A stretch of DNA of 34,081 bases from Elusimicrobiota bacterium (GCA_016218625.1 JACRDL010000006.1:1-34081); one strand, 5' to 3'; shown: positions 9,655 through 18,475, counted from the stretch's first letter. Program-made: numbers and translations. The notes: generated by a model from the sequence alone, not told the origin.

Positions 9655-10505
9655 AAAAAAATAATTGGAAGTTGATTTTACTTACTCACTTACTCACTTA
9701 CTCACTTACTCACTTTCTTTCTGCTGATATGGAAAAAATAGCGGAAGAAAAAGCGGCAATTAGATATACCACTACTGCTAAATCAAAAAAGAAGAAAGTT
9801 GAACTTTATATTTCCAAAGGCGACGAATATCTACTTTGCGGCGAATACAGTTATGCCATTGATTACTACGACGAAGCAAGAACCCTTAAGAAAAAAAATC
9901 CGAAAGTTTATTTGCGGCTCGGAGAGGCGTATCGTCTTGCGGATATGAAAGACGAAGCGATTGAATCGTACGATAAAGCATTGAAATACGGCTCCAAAGA
10001 CATAAGAAATTTTCTTGGTTTAGGAATTGTTTATAAATCAAAATATCTTTACGAAAAAGCAGAAGAATTTTACAAAAAGGCCGTGGAACTTGAAAGAAAC
10101 GACACGTTGGCATTGACGGGTCTCGCGGATATCTATAGTGAGCAGGGTAAATATCCGCAAGCGATCGAACTTTATGAAAAAGCATTGTCTATAAATCCGA
10201 CCGACGAAATAAAATTAAAACTTGCGATGTTGAACTACTTGGACGGCAATGAAAACGAAATTCAAAAATATAATGTCATTTCTGAATATTCTACGATATT
10301 AAATGGCTATCTTGAACTCGAAAAAAACCCGAACAACGCAATTTCCTATTTTATATCCGCCGACGAGTATTTTTTAAGGGCGGTCGCTTATCTGAAAAAA
10401 AAGGATGTGTTAAACGCAAAAAAATGTCTTAATCTTATAATAAGTGGAAAAGAAGACACACTTTCTAAAAAACTTGCAATCGTCCTCAGAAAACATATTC
10501 AATGA
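9651..10505 (+). CDS. Secreted tetratricopeptide-repeat protein
   Basis: Signal peptide then several TPR units (AIDYYDEARTLKKKNPKVYLRLGEAYRL..., AIELYEKALSINPTDE). Confidence 0.88.
   Translation: MKKNNWKLILLTHLLTYSLTHFLSADMEKIAEEKAAIRYTTTAKSKKKKVELYISKGDEYLLCGEYSYAIDYYDEARTLKKKNPKVYLRLGEAYRLADMKDEAIESYDKALKYGSKDIRNFLGLGIVYKSKYLYEKAEEFYKKAVELERNDTLALTGLADIYSEQGKYPQAIELYEKALSINPTDEIKLKLAMLNYLDGNENEIQKYNVISEYSTILNGYLELEKNPNNAISYFISADEYFLRAVAYLKKKDVLNAKKCLNLIISGKEDTLSKKLAIVLRKHIQ
9681..9716 (+). repeat. Octamer tandem repeat (CTTACTCA, 4 perfect units plus partial) in signal-peptide codons of the TPR gene
   Basis: cttactca x4 then cttt. Confidence 0.95.
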
Positions 10506-11698
10506 ACAGAAATTTTGTTTTTGCCATTTTGGCGACTACGCTATCCATTTCCGGTATTGACATATTGATTCCGATTCTGCCGGTTAATTTTTTAAGGATA
10601 ACAAACAGCCCGTCCTTGATGGGTATTTTAATGGGCATTACCTCGCTGGCTGCCGTTTTATTGCGGCCTATTTCATCTTCCTTTATCGGTAAAATAGGTC
10701 TTAAAAAATCAATGATTTTCGGAGATTTAATTCTTTCAATTGCGGCGTTTTCGTATTTTATCACCGAAAGTTTTAGAACCCTTGCGGTATTGAGAATTTT
10801 TTTCGGCGTAGGCATTATTTTATTTTTTGTCAGTGTTTGGTCTCTTATAGGCGCAATTATTCCGTCCGAAAAGCGGGGTTTTGCGTTGAGCATTTATACG
10901 GTTGCTTTTTTGTTCCCATGTTTCTACGCACCATTTATCGGCACGAAGTTGAATGTGGACAGTTTTGTGCCGTTTTTAATATCGGGCCTTTTATTTTTGA
11001 TTGCCGCAATTTCCTGTTTTTTTATAGACGATAGAGGACTGCATTCAAAAGACGGGCATGGATTTTTTGCAACACTTTTTCGTCGCGATTTATTTGTTCC
11101 AGGAATTATAATTTTTTCCATAATTCTTGCAGATGCTTCGGTCACAGTTTTCCTGCCGCTTGTCGCATTAAAAAGGTTTATAGGCGACTACGGATTATTT
11201 TTCACTATTTTTTCCGTCTCAACCGTATTTTTTCGGCTTTATTTAGGCAGATATTATACTCACAACAACAGAAGCAGATTTGTAATCTGGGGAATGATTC
11301 TTATGTTTTTAAGTTTTATTGCCGTCGGTTTTGCGAACTCGCTCCCACTTCTTTTGGTCTCCGGGTTTCTGTACGGCACGGGTTTTGCGCTGACAGACCC
11401 CAACCTTTTTGTCATTATTATAGAAAGACGGAGAGATTTTTCCATGACGCAGGTTATGGCGGGTTACGGCGGATTTTTTGATTTCGGTTACGCCGCCGGA
11501 CCTTTGATTATGGGACTGATTTATAAAAACTTCGGCGAATTCGGGCTATATTCTTCAGCATCGCTTTTTGTATTTATCGGATTTTTAATTTCAATAATAT
11601 ATTTTAGAGCATCGGAATTTCAAAGGCGCCACAGAATCATCCCGCAAGCGGGACAGGCGCCGAAGAAACACAGAAATAACTTCTGTGAAATTCTGTGA
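10502..11698 (+). CDS. MFS transporter
   Basis: 12-TM-like hydrophobic profile; MNRNFVFAILATTLSISGIDILIPILPV start; C-terminal tail encoded by a palindromic repeat. Confidence 0.85.
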   Translation: MNRNFVFAILATTLSISGIDILIPILPVNFLRITNSPSLMGILMGITSLAAVLLRPISSSFIGKIGLKKSMIFGDLILSIAAFSYFITESFRTLAVLRIFFGVGIILFFVSVWSLIGAIIPSEKRGFALSIYTVAFLFPCFYAPFIGTKLNVDSFVPFLISGLLFLIAAISCFFIDDRGLHSKDGHGFFATLFRRDLFVPGIIIFSIILADASVTVFLPLVALKRFIGDYGLFFTIFSVSTVFFRLYLGRYYTHNNRSRFVIWGMILMFLSFIAVGFANSLPLLLVSGFLYGTGFALTDPNLFVIIIERRRDFSMTQVMAGYGGFFDFGYAAGPLIMGLIYKNFGEFGLYSSASLFVFIGFLISIIYFRASEFQRRHRIIPQAGQAPKKHRNNFCEIL

Positions 11699-11708
11699 CA
11701 TTCTGTGG
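11625..11708 (+). repeat. Nested palindromic element forming the MFS gene 3' end
   Basis: ccacagaat...attctgtgg outer arms, ggcgcc...ggcgcc, cccgc-aag-cggg, cacagaa-ataac-ttctgtg. Confidence 0.8.
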
Positions 11709-11729
11709 CTTATCTTGGAAAGGAGAATT

Positions 11730-12935
11730 ATGCTGAAATACAAAAACAATCTTTTATTTATTGATGATGTTTCCGTTTTTGATGCGGCGGTTAAGGTAGG
11801 CACGCCGTTTTATATTTACGGGAAAAAGAAACTCCTGGAAAATTACAAAGCCCTTGACGGTGCATTTTCCAAAGCAAAACATATAATTTGTTACGCCGTA
11901 AAAGCAAATGAGAATCCGCACATATTAAAAATTCTTGCCGAAAAAGGATGCGGCGTTGATATTGTTTCCGTCGGAGAATTAAATCTTGCCGTTTCCTGCG
12001 GCATTAATCCTAAAAAAATTGTTTTTGCAGGAGTAGGTAAGACAGATGATGAAATCACCGAGGCACTAAAAAAAGATATTTTGATGTTCAATGTTGAGTC
12101 AGTCCCCGAACTTTTTAGAATTGATAAAATTGCAAAATCACTCGGTAAAATTGCGAGAATTTCATTCAGGGTAAATCCCGACATAAATGCAAAAACACAT
12201 CCGCATATTACAACCGGTCTTCCTCACAATAAGTTCGGGTTGTGTTTTGAAGAAGCGTTTGAGGGCTATCTTTTAGCGAAGGAACTGAAAAATATAAAAA
12301 TTGTCGGACTCCATCTGCATATAGGTTCGCAAATAACCGACAAAGATTCATTTGAACTTGCATCAAAAAAGGTTTCCGGGTATATCAAAAAACTTTCCGC
12401 GGCAAAAATAAAACTTAGATATATTGATATGGGCGGCGGTCTCGGGATAAAATATAATGACGAAAAAATAATTACTCCGGCGGAATATGCCAAAGCGGTT
12501 ATGTCGAATCTTCCTAAAAATCACACAATAATTTTAGAGCCGGGCAGATTTATCGTCGGAGATACCGGCATTTTAGTCACAAAAATAATTTATATCAAAA
12601 AAACATCAAAAAAGAACTTTTTGATAGTTGATGCCGGTATGAACGATTTAGTGAGGCCTGCTATCTACGGTGCGTATCATGATATTATTCCGGTTGCCTT
12701 AAGAGAGGGCGAAAAACATAACTGGGATATTGCCGGCCCTATCTGCGAATCGTCCGATATTTTTGCGAAAGACAGACAGATGCCGAAAGTTTCCGAAGGT
12801 GACTGTCTTGCTATTTTATGCACCGGTGCTTACGGATATTCAATGTCGTCAAATTATAATATGCGTCCCCGTCCGGCGGAAGTGCTCGTTGAAGGAAAGA
12901 AATGGAGAGTGATAAGATGCAGAGAAAAATTATAA
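11730..12935 (+). CDS. lysA: Diaminopimelate decarboxylase
   Basis: PLP motif YAVKANENPHIL, HIGSQ, GGGLGIKY, EPGRFIVGDTG; start refined to ATG after aaaggag (track start 11685 lies in the repeat). Confidence 0.96.
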   Translation: MLKYKNNLLFIDDVSVFDAAVKVGTPFYIYGKKKLLENYKALDGAFSKAKHIICYAVKANENPHILKILAEKGCGVDIVSVGELNLAVSCGINPKKIVFAGVGKTDDEITEALKKDILMFNVESVPELFRIDKIAKSLGKIARISFRVNPDINAKTHPHITTGLPHNKFGLCFEEAFEGYLLAKELKNIKIVGLHLHIGSQITDKDSFELASKKVSGYIKKLSAAKIKLRYIDMGGGLGIKYNDEKIITPAEYAKAVMSNLPKNHTIILEPGRFIVGDTGILVTKIIYIKKTSKKNFLIVDAGMNDLVRPAIYGAYHDIIPVALREGEKHNWDIAGPICESSDIFAKDRQMPKVSEGDCLAILCTGAYGYSMSSNYNMRPRPAEVLVEGKKWRVIRCREKL

Positions 12936-13744
12936 ATTTTGTAAAAATGTCTGGCAGCGGGAATGATTTTATAGTTATTGACAACAGAAATAAAATTGTC
13001 AGAATTGCATCCGCTTTTGCCAAAAAATACTGTAACAAAGAAGGCGTGGACGGACTTTTGCTCGTTGAGAAAGCCCTGCAAAAGCAAAACGATTTCAAAA
13101 TGGTTTATTACAATTCTGACGGGAGTCGCGCCTCTTTTTGCGGAAACGGAGCCAGGTGCATCTCGCTTTTCGCATATCTCAATAAAATTGCTCCGTCAAA
13201 AATGAGTTTTGAGTCGGATTCCGGAATAATTCTCGCAGAGATTAAAAATTGTAGCCGCAAAGCGAAGCTTTGCTATGATGTAAAAGTAAAAATGCCTACA
13301 CCGCGAAATTTTAAGCCGGATTTTAACATTAGCGTTTTCGGTAAAAATTTGAAAGCATCTTTTATCAACACCGGTGTACCGCACACCGTAATTTTTGTCA
13401 AAGATATAAAAAATGTTGATGTGAATAAACTCGGTCGGCTCATCAGATTTCATAAAAAATTTAAGCCCGAAGGCACGAATGTCAATTTTGTAAAAGTTTT
13501 AGCCAAAAATAAACTCCGAGTCAGAACCTACGAGAGGGGCGTAGAAGCCGAAACACTCGCCTGCGGGACCGGAGTTGTAGCATCGTCGGTAATTTCAATT
13601 ATGAAAAAATATGTTTCCTCGCCCGTCAGCGTTCTAACCCAAGGCGGCGAAACGCTAAAAGTCCATTGCAAAAATGTAGTGCGACCCTTCACGGGTTGCT
13701 TCCCTGATGTCTTTTTAGAAGGTAAGGTCACCATAGGTATTTGA
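12902..13744 (+). CDS. dapF: Diaminopimelate epimerase
   Basis: KMSGSGNDFIVIDN, NSDGSRASFCGNGARC, ERGVEAETLACGTG motifs; alternative start at 12917. Confidence 0.95.
   Translation: MESDKMQRKIINFVKMSGSGNDFIVIDNRNKIVRIASAFAKKYCNKEGVDGLLLVEKALQKQNDFKMVYYNSDGSRASFCGNGARCISLFAYLNKIAPSKMSFESDSGIILAEIKNCSRKAKLCYDVKVKMPTPRNFKPDFNISVFGKNLKASFINTGVPHTVIFVKDIKNVDVNKLGRLIRFHKKFKPEGTNVNFVKVLAKNKLRVRTYERGVEAETLACGTGVVASSVISIMKKYVSSPVSVLTQGGETLKVHCKNVVRPFTGCFPDVFLEGKVTIGI
13257..13273 (+). repeat. Perfect 7-3-7 hairpin inside dapF
   Basis: GCAAAGC-gaa-GCTTTGC. Confidence 0.75.
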
Positions 13745-13797
13745 AGGGAAAACAGAAAAAATTAAAGGAACTGATAGGTGTTCCCATTTTTAATCTA

Positions 13798-13826
13798 TTG
13801 ACATTGCCCAAGATATTGAGTAAAAT
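13798..13826 (+). promoter_or_regulatory. Putative sigma70-like promoter of the DUF4143 ATPase / R-M operon
   Basis: TTGACA, 17-nt spacer, TAAAAT. Confidence 0.65.
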
Positions 13827-13846
13827 TACTCAAGATATTGAGTAAA
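13809..13846 (+). promoter_or_regulatory. Operator-like array of three TTGAGTAA half-sites and a 22-bp-period direct repeat
   Basis: TTGAGTAA(13816)-aa-TTACTCAA(13826)-gata-TTGAGTAA(13838); CAAGATATTGAGTAAA at 13809 and 13831. Confidence 0.75.
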
Positions 13847-13863
13847 TACTAAATCAAACGAGG

Positions 13864-15057
13864 ATGCGAATGTTTAAAAGAGCCGCTATAAATGTAATTT
13901 TAGAAAGGTTGCAGGAAAAGAGACATTTTATACAGGTTTTGACCGGACCCAGGCAATGCGGGAAAACTACAATTGCAAAACAGGTGATGGATGCGGTAAA
14001 AATTCCATCCCGCTATGCTTCTGCTGATGAACCTATGCTGAAAGACCGGACATGGATAGAGCAACAGTGGGAGACCTCACGATTTACGTTAGGCAAAAAC
14101 TCTCAAACTTCGCTGCTGGTATTAGATGAAATCCATAAAATTCCTCAATGGTCTGAGGCAGTAAAACATTTGTGGGACGAAGACACGCGCAAAGGAAACA
14201 AATTGCATGTTATTCTGCTGGGTTCTTCGCCCTTATTAGTTCAAAAAGGATTGACCGAAAGTCTTGCTGGAAGATTTGAAATAATCAATATTACCCACTG
14301 GTCGTATGAAGAAATGCAAAAAGCATTCGGCTGGAATGTTGACGAGTACATCTATTACGGAGGTTATCCCGGCAGTGCAAAGTTGATAAACAATCCGATA
14401 AGGTGGGCAAACTATATTAAAGATTCTCTGATAGAAACAACAATTTCAAAGGATATTTTATTGATGACAAGGATAGATAAGCCGATGTTGCTGCGGCGGG
14501 TTTTTGAATTAGGGTGTTTGTATTCCGGACAAATACTTTCATACCAGAAAATGCTCGGACAACTGCAGGATGCCGGCAATACCGTTACCATCGCTCATTA
14601 TTTGAGATTGCTTGAAAGTGCGGGTTTGGTAGCCGGCTTATCCAAATATGCCGGACAAAAAGTCCGCCAGCGCGGTTCAAGTCCCAAATTCCAGGCGATG
14701 AATACCGCTTTGATGACTGCCCAACAAGGCATCTCCTTTTCAGAAGCAAAAGAAAATAGTGAATTCTGGGGACATCTCGTAGAATCATCTGTCGGCGCCA
14801 CAATATTAAATAAGATAAAAGGAAAAGGCATAGAATTATTTTATTGGGCCGGAAATAACCGCGAAGTTGATTTTGTAATCTGTAAAGGTAAAACAGTAAT
14901 TGCCGTTGAAGTGAAAAGCGGCAGAAAAAAAGTGAGCCTGCCGGGAATTGAACTTTTTTCCGAAGAGTTCAAAGTAAAGAAAAAATTATTGGTCGGTCCG
15001 GGCGGAATTCCGATTAAAGAATTTTTAACCGTACCTATTGAAACTTTTTTTAATTAA
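13864..15057 (+). CDS. AAA_14/DUF4143-type ATP-binding protein with C-terminal D-ExK (nuclease-like) motif
   Basis: GPRQCGKTT Walker A, LLVLDEIH Walker B, GSSPLL; C-terminal EVDFVICKGKTVIAVEVKSG. Confidence 0.88.
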   Translation: MRMFKRAAINVILERLQEKRHFIQVLTGPRQCGKTTIAKQVMDAVKIPSRYASADEPMLKDRTWIEQQWETSRFTLGKNSQTSLLVLDEIHKIPQWSEAVKHLWDEDTRKGNKLHVILLGSSPLLVQKGLTESLAGRFEIINITHWSYEEMQKAFGWNVDEYIYYGGYPGSAKLINNPIRWANYIKDSLIETTISKDILLMTRIDKPMLLRRVFELGCLYSGQILSYQKMLGQLQDAGNTVTIAHYLRLLESAGLVAGLSKYAGQKVRQRGSSPKFQAMNTALMTAQQGISFSEAKENSEFWGHLVESSVGATILNKIKGKGIELFYWAGNNREVDFVICKGKTVIAVEVKSGRKKVSLPGIELFSEEFKVKKKLLVGPGGIPIKEFLTVPIETFFN

Positions 15058-15098
15058 GCAAGATAACCAAAAATAATTACCAAACTCGGAGATGAAAA

Positions 15099-16868
15099 AT
15101 GAATGAAAACAATTTTAATTATTCAGAATTGGACAGTGAATTAGTCCAAATAAAAGATAATAAAGTCACTTATTTGGCAATTAATAAATCATATAGGGCA
15201 ACAGACCCGGAAGAGCAAGTTAGAATAAGTATTTATCAGGAGTTAATCAAAAAATACAAATATCCAAAAGAAAAAATTGATTTAGAAGTTATTGTTCCTC
15301 GCAGAAAGCCTGAAGACAAAGCAGATATTATCGTCTATGAAGACGACGAAAAGAAAAATCCGTATTTGGTTGTTGAATGTAAAAAAGACGGCATCACCGA
15401 TGCGGAATATAAACAGGCAATTGAACAGGTTTTCGGCAATGCCAACTCAATCAGAGCGAAATTTGCCTGTGTAGTTGCCGGTAATACAAGAACAGTTTTT
15501 GATGTTTCCGAATTCAAACCAAGTGAAAGAGAAAAAAATGTTGTTGCCGATATACCAATAAAATACGGCAAAGTACCAAAATATAAATTTCTTAAAGGCG
15601 ATAAAAACCATGAATTAATTAAAGTATCCAAAGACGACCTAATGCGGGCTTTGGGAAAAGCACATGATACTATTTGGCAAGGTGGGAAATATGACCCCAC
15701 AGATTCTTTTGATGAAATATCAAAACTGCTTTTCTGTAAGTTATCAGATGAAAAAGAAGAAACCATTAAAGGGGATCCTTATAAATTTCAGATAGGGACT
15801 CATGAAACAGCAGACGAAGTTTTCAAAAGGATTGATTCTATATACCAAAAAGCCAAGAAAAAAGCTTCCGAAGTTTTCCAAGAGAATATCAAATTAGATT
15901 CCGAAATAGTATATTCAGTCGTAGAACATTTGCAAAGTATTAATTTTAATAAAACAGATTTGGATACGAAAGGAATTGCTTTTGAAACATTTTTGGGAAA
16001 TTACTTTAAGGGTGAAATGGGGAGATATTTTACTCCAAGAGAAGTTATAAGATTTTCTATAAAGATGCTTAATCCAAAAACAGACCAATTGATTTTAGAC
16101 CCCGCTTGTGGTTCCGGCGGTTTCTTACTCAATGCAATGGATTTTATTAGAGAATATGCACAAAAAGAATTTTCAGATGATCCCATTGAATCTTATAGAA
16201 TGTGGCACGATTTTGCGAAGGAAAATCTTTATGGAATAGAAATAAGCGATAAGATTGCCAGAGTTTGCAAAATGAATATGATTATTCACGATGACGGACA
16301 TACAAATATTATATCCACAGATTCATTAAGTGATTTTGAAGATATTCAAAAAATTAGGCAAAATTTTAAAAAAAATAAATTTGATTTAATTTTAACTAAT
16401 CCACCATTCGGGGCAAATGTAAAAGGAAAAGAAAAACCGTATTTAGAAAAATACGAATTAGGAAAAAACAAGAAAAACCAAAGCACAGAAGTTTTATTTA
16501 TTGAAAGATGTTTGGATTTCTTAAAAGAAGATGGGAAAATGGCAATAGTTTTGCCAGATGGAATTTTAACAAACTCGTCTTTACAACCTGTCCGTGATTT
16601 TCTGATGAAAAAATCTCAGATTTTAGCAGTTGTATCATTACCGCAATTTGCCTTTGCTCATTTTGGTGCCGGAGTAAAAACGTCTTTGGTGTTTTTGAGG
16701 AAAAAAGATGAAAGCGAAAAATTAGAAAAATATCCAATATTTATGTCAATCGCCGAACATATCGGCTACGATGCTACCGGTAGAAAAGATACGATAAACG
16801 ACTTGGACACAATTTACGAGGAATACAAAAAATTCTCAAAAAATCCAAAAGAATATAAAGGGATATAA
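15099..16868 (+). CDS. Fused HsdR-N-type nuclease and N6-adenine DNA methyltransferase (HsdM-like)
   Basis: N-terminal DKADIIVYEDDEKKNPYLVVECKK (D-ExK); GRYFTPREVIRF, LDPACGSGGFL, NPPFG methyltransferase motifs. Confidence 0.9.
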   Translation: MNENNFNYSELDSELVQIKDNKVTYLAINKSYRATDPEEQVRISIYQELIKKYKYPKEKIDLEVIVPRRKPEDKADIIVYEDDEKKNPYLVVECKKDGITDAEYKQAIEQVFGNANSIRAKFACVVAGNTRTVFDVSEFKPSEREKNVVADIPIKYGKVPKYKFLKGDKNHELIKVSKDDLMRALGKAHDTIWQGGKYDPTDSFDEISKLLFCKLSDEKEETIKGDPYKFQIGTHETADEVFKRIDSIYQKAKKKASEVFQENIKLDSEIVYSVVEHLQSINFNKTDLDTKGIAFETFLGNYFKGEMGRYFTPREVIRFSIKMLNPKTDQLILDPACGSGGFLLNAMDFIREYAQKEFSDDPIESYRMWHDFAKENLYGIEISDKIARVCKMNMIIHDDGHTNIISTDSLSDFEDIQKIRQNFKKNKFDLILTNPPFGANVKGKEKPYLEKYELGKNKKNQSTEVLFIERCLDFLKEDGKMAIVLPDGILTNSSLQPVRDFLMKKSQILAVVSLPQFAFAHFGAGVKTSLVFLRKKDESEKLEKYPIFMSIAEHIGYDATGRKDTINDLDTIYEEYKKFSKNPKEYKGI

Positions 16869-16870
16869 AA

Positions 16871-18247
16871 ATGGAATGCTTTACTGTTTATTCTGATAAA
16901 ATTGAGGGAAGAATTGATCCTTATTTTTACATGCCTGAATTCGTTGAGTTAGAGGAAAAAGTTGCCAAAAAAACAAATAAAAAATTAGGCGATTTTATTA
17001 TATCTATTTCAAGTGGAGCAACACCAAGTAGAAAGAAAGACGAAGAATTATACACGGATGAAAAAAACGGAATACCATTTTTAAGAGTTCAAAACATTAC
17101 AGAAAATGGTTTAGTTCTTGATGATGTAAAATTTATTACAAAAGAAGTTCATAATACTGAATTAAAACGAAGTCAAGTAAAAGAAGACAATCTTTTAATT
17201 ACAATTACTGGAAGAATTGCGAGTTCTTGCATTGTTCCAAAAGGTTTTGAAGGTAATATAAATCAACATTCTGTTGTCATAGAAACAAAAGATAGAGAAA
17301 CTGCTGAAATTATTGCGACTTTTCTAAATTCAAAAACAGGGAATACATTAGCATTAAGAAGAACATCGGGAGGTTCAAGACCTGCATTAGATTACAGTGC
17401 ATTAAAATCAATTCCAGTAATATTGAATGAGAAAATCGTTTCGTTAATGGACAATGCCTACCAACAGAAAAAGCAAAAAGAACAAGAAGCACAGAAACTT
17501 TTGGATTCAATCAATGATTTTGTTCTTGACGAATTGGGGATAAAATTACCCGAGTTAGAAGACAAAAAATGTTTTGTTGTTAATTCTGAAATTGTAAATA
17601 ATAATCGTCTCGCTTCATATTATTATCAACCAAAATATGCTGTGGTAGAACAGGCATTAAATAGAGGAAAATATAAAACCGAATTTCTAAAAAAATTTAT
17701 TATCAAAATACATTATGGGGTTTCTATAAAAAATGAATATATTGATGAAGGTATCCCTTTGTTGAGAATTTTAAATTTGAAACCCAATATGTTTAATTTG
17801 AGTGATGTTGTAAAACTTGACGAATCAAAAAGAAAAGAAATCGGTAATGGTTTTGTCTATGAAGGTGATATTTTAATATCCCGCAGCGGTTCTGTCGGTA
17901 TTGTTGCAGTTGTACCAAAAGAAGCAGACGGTTTTGCTTTCGGTTCTTTTATGATTAAGTTTTGTGTAAATGATGAGATTAACAAGGAATATCTTTCTAT
18001 TTGGCTGAATAATCAAATATCAAAATTATTAACAGAAAGAGAAAAAATCGGAGCAATTCAAGGAAATATTACTATTGAAACTATTGAAAATTTTAAAATT
18101 CCCATTCCACCGTTAGAAATTCAAAACAAAATTGCCGAAGAGGTGAAAAATCGCCAAGCAAAAGCGAAACAACTTCAAGAAGAATCAAAACAAATTCTTG
18201 ACCAAGCCAAACAAGAAGTTGAAAAAATGATTTTAGAAAAAAAATAA
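16871..18247 (+). CDS. hsdS: Type I-like specificity subunit (two target-recognition domains)
   Basis: LGDFIISISSGATPSRKKDE...GIPFLRVQNI and second half YGVSIKNEYIDEGIPLLRILNL; conserved helices; 2 nt after the methyltransferase gene. Confidence 0.9.
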   Translation: MECFTVYSDKIEGRIDPYFYMPEFVELEEKVAKKTNKKLGDFIISISSGATPSRKKDEELYTDEKNGIPFLRVQNITENGLVLDDVKFITKEVHNTELKRSQVKEDNLLITITGRIASSCIVPKGFEGNINQHSVVIETKDRETAEIIATFLNSKTGNTLALRRTSGGSRPALDYSALKSIPVILNEKIVSLMDNAYQQKKQKEQEAQKLLDSINDFVLDELGIKLPELEDKKCFVVNSEIVNNNRLASYYYQPKYAVVEQALNRGKYKTEFLKKFIIKIHYGVSIKNEYIDEGIPLLRILNLKPNMFNLSDVVKLDESKRKEIGNGFVYEGDILISRSGSVGIVAVVPKEADGFAFGSFMIKFCVNDEINKEYLSIWLNNQISKLLTEREKIGAIQGNITIETIENFKIPIPPLEIQNKIAEEVKNRQAKAKQLQEESKQILDQAKQEVEKMILEKK

Positions 18248-18268
18248 AAATCATATTAAGGTATTACG

Positions 18269-18298
18269 GGGACACTTCACATTTTTCTGATTTGAAAA
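18269..18298 (+). repeat. 30-bp direct repeat, copy A (upstream of the TA pair)
   Basis: gggacacttcacatttttctgatttgaaaa. Confidence 0.95.
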
Positions 18299-18404
18299 TT
18301 TGGAAAAGATTTCGGGAATGTAAATCAAGTTTCGTATTTTCAAGTTTGATGCTTACAGGTTTCCTACCTCCCATTTTTTCATATTTCCTACTTTCGTAGT
18401 TGCG

Positions 18405-18475
18405 TAGTTGTGACCGAAGGGAGTCCCTTCAGGGACGAAAGTAGCGACCACAGGGAGTCCCTTTAGGGATTGAAT
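18405..18475 (-). repeat. Reverse-oriented TCCCTNAAGGGANTCCCT..GGTCGC module shared with junction elements
   Basis: gaccgaagggagtcccttcagggac...gcgaccacagggagtccctttaggga is the reverse complement of words in 5930-5975 and 22398-22432. Confidence 0.7.

Noticed and set aside
9681-9716. Tandem cttactca run considered as a CRISPR or intergenic satellite
   Set aside because: No spacers, unit only 8 bp, and it lies inside the TPR reading frame as signal-peptide codons.
11685-11729. Upstream GTG start for lysA (MKFCDILWLILERRI...)
   Set aside because: Lies in the palindromic repeat; a good SD (aaaggag) precedes ATG 11730.
15335-15766. 143-aa minus-strand ORF inside the R-M methyltransferase gene
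   Set aside because: Ser/Phe-rich composition is the expected reverse of Lys/Glu-rich coding; no supporting signal.
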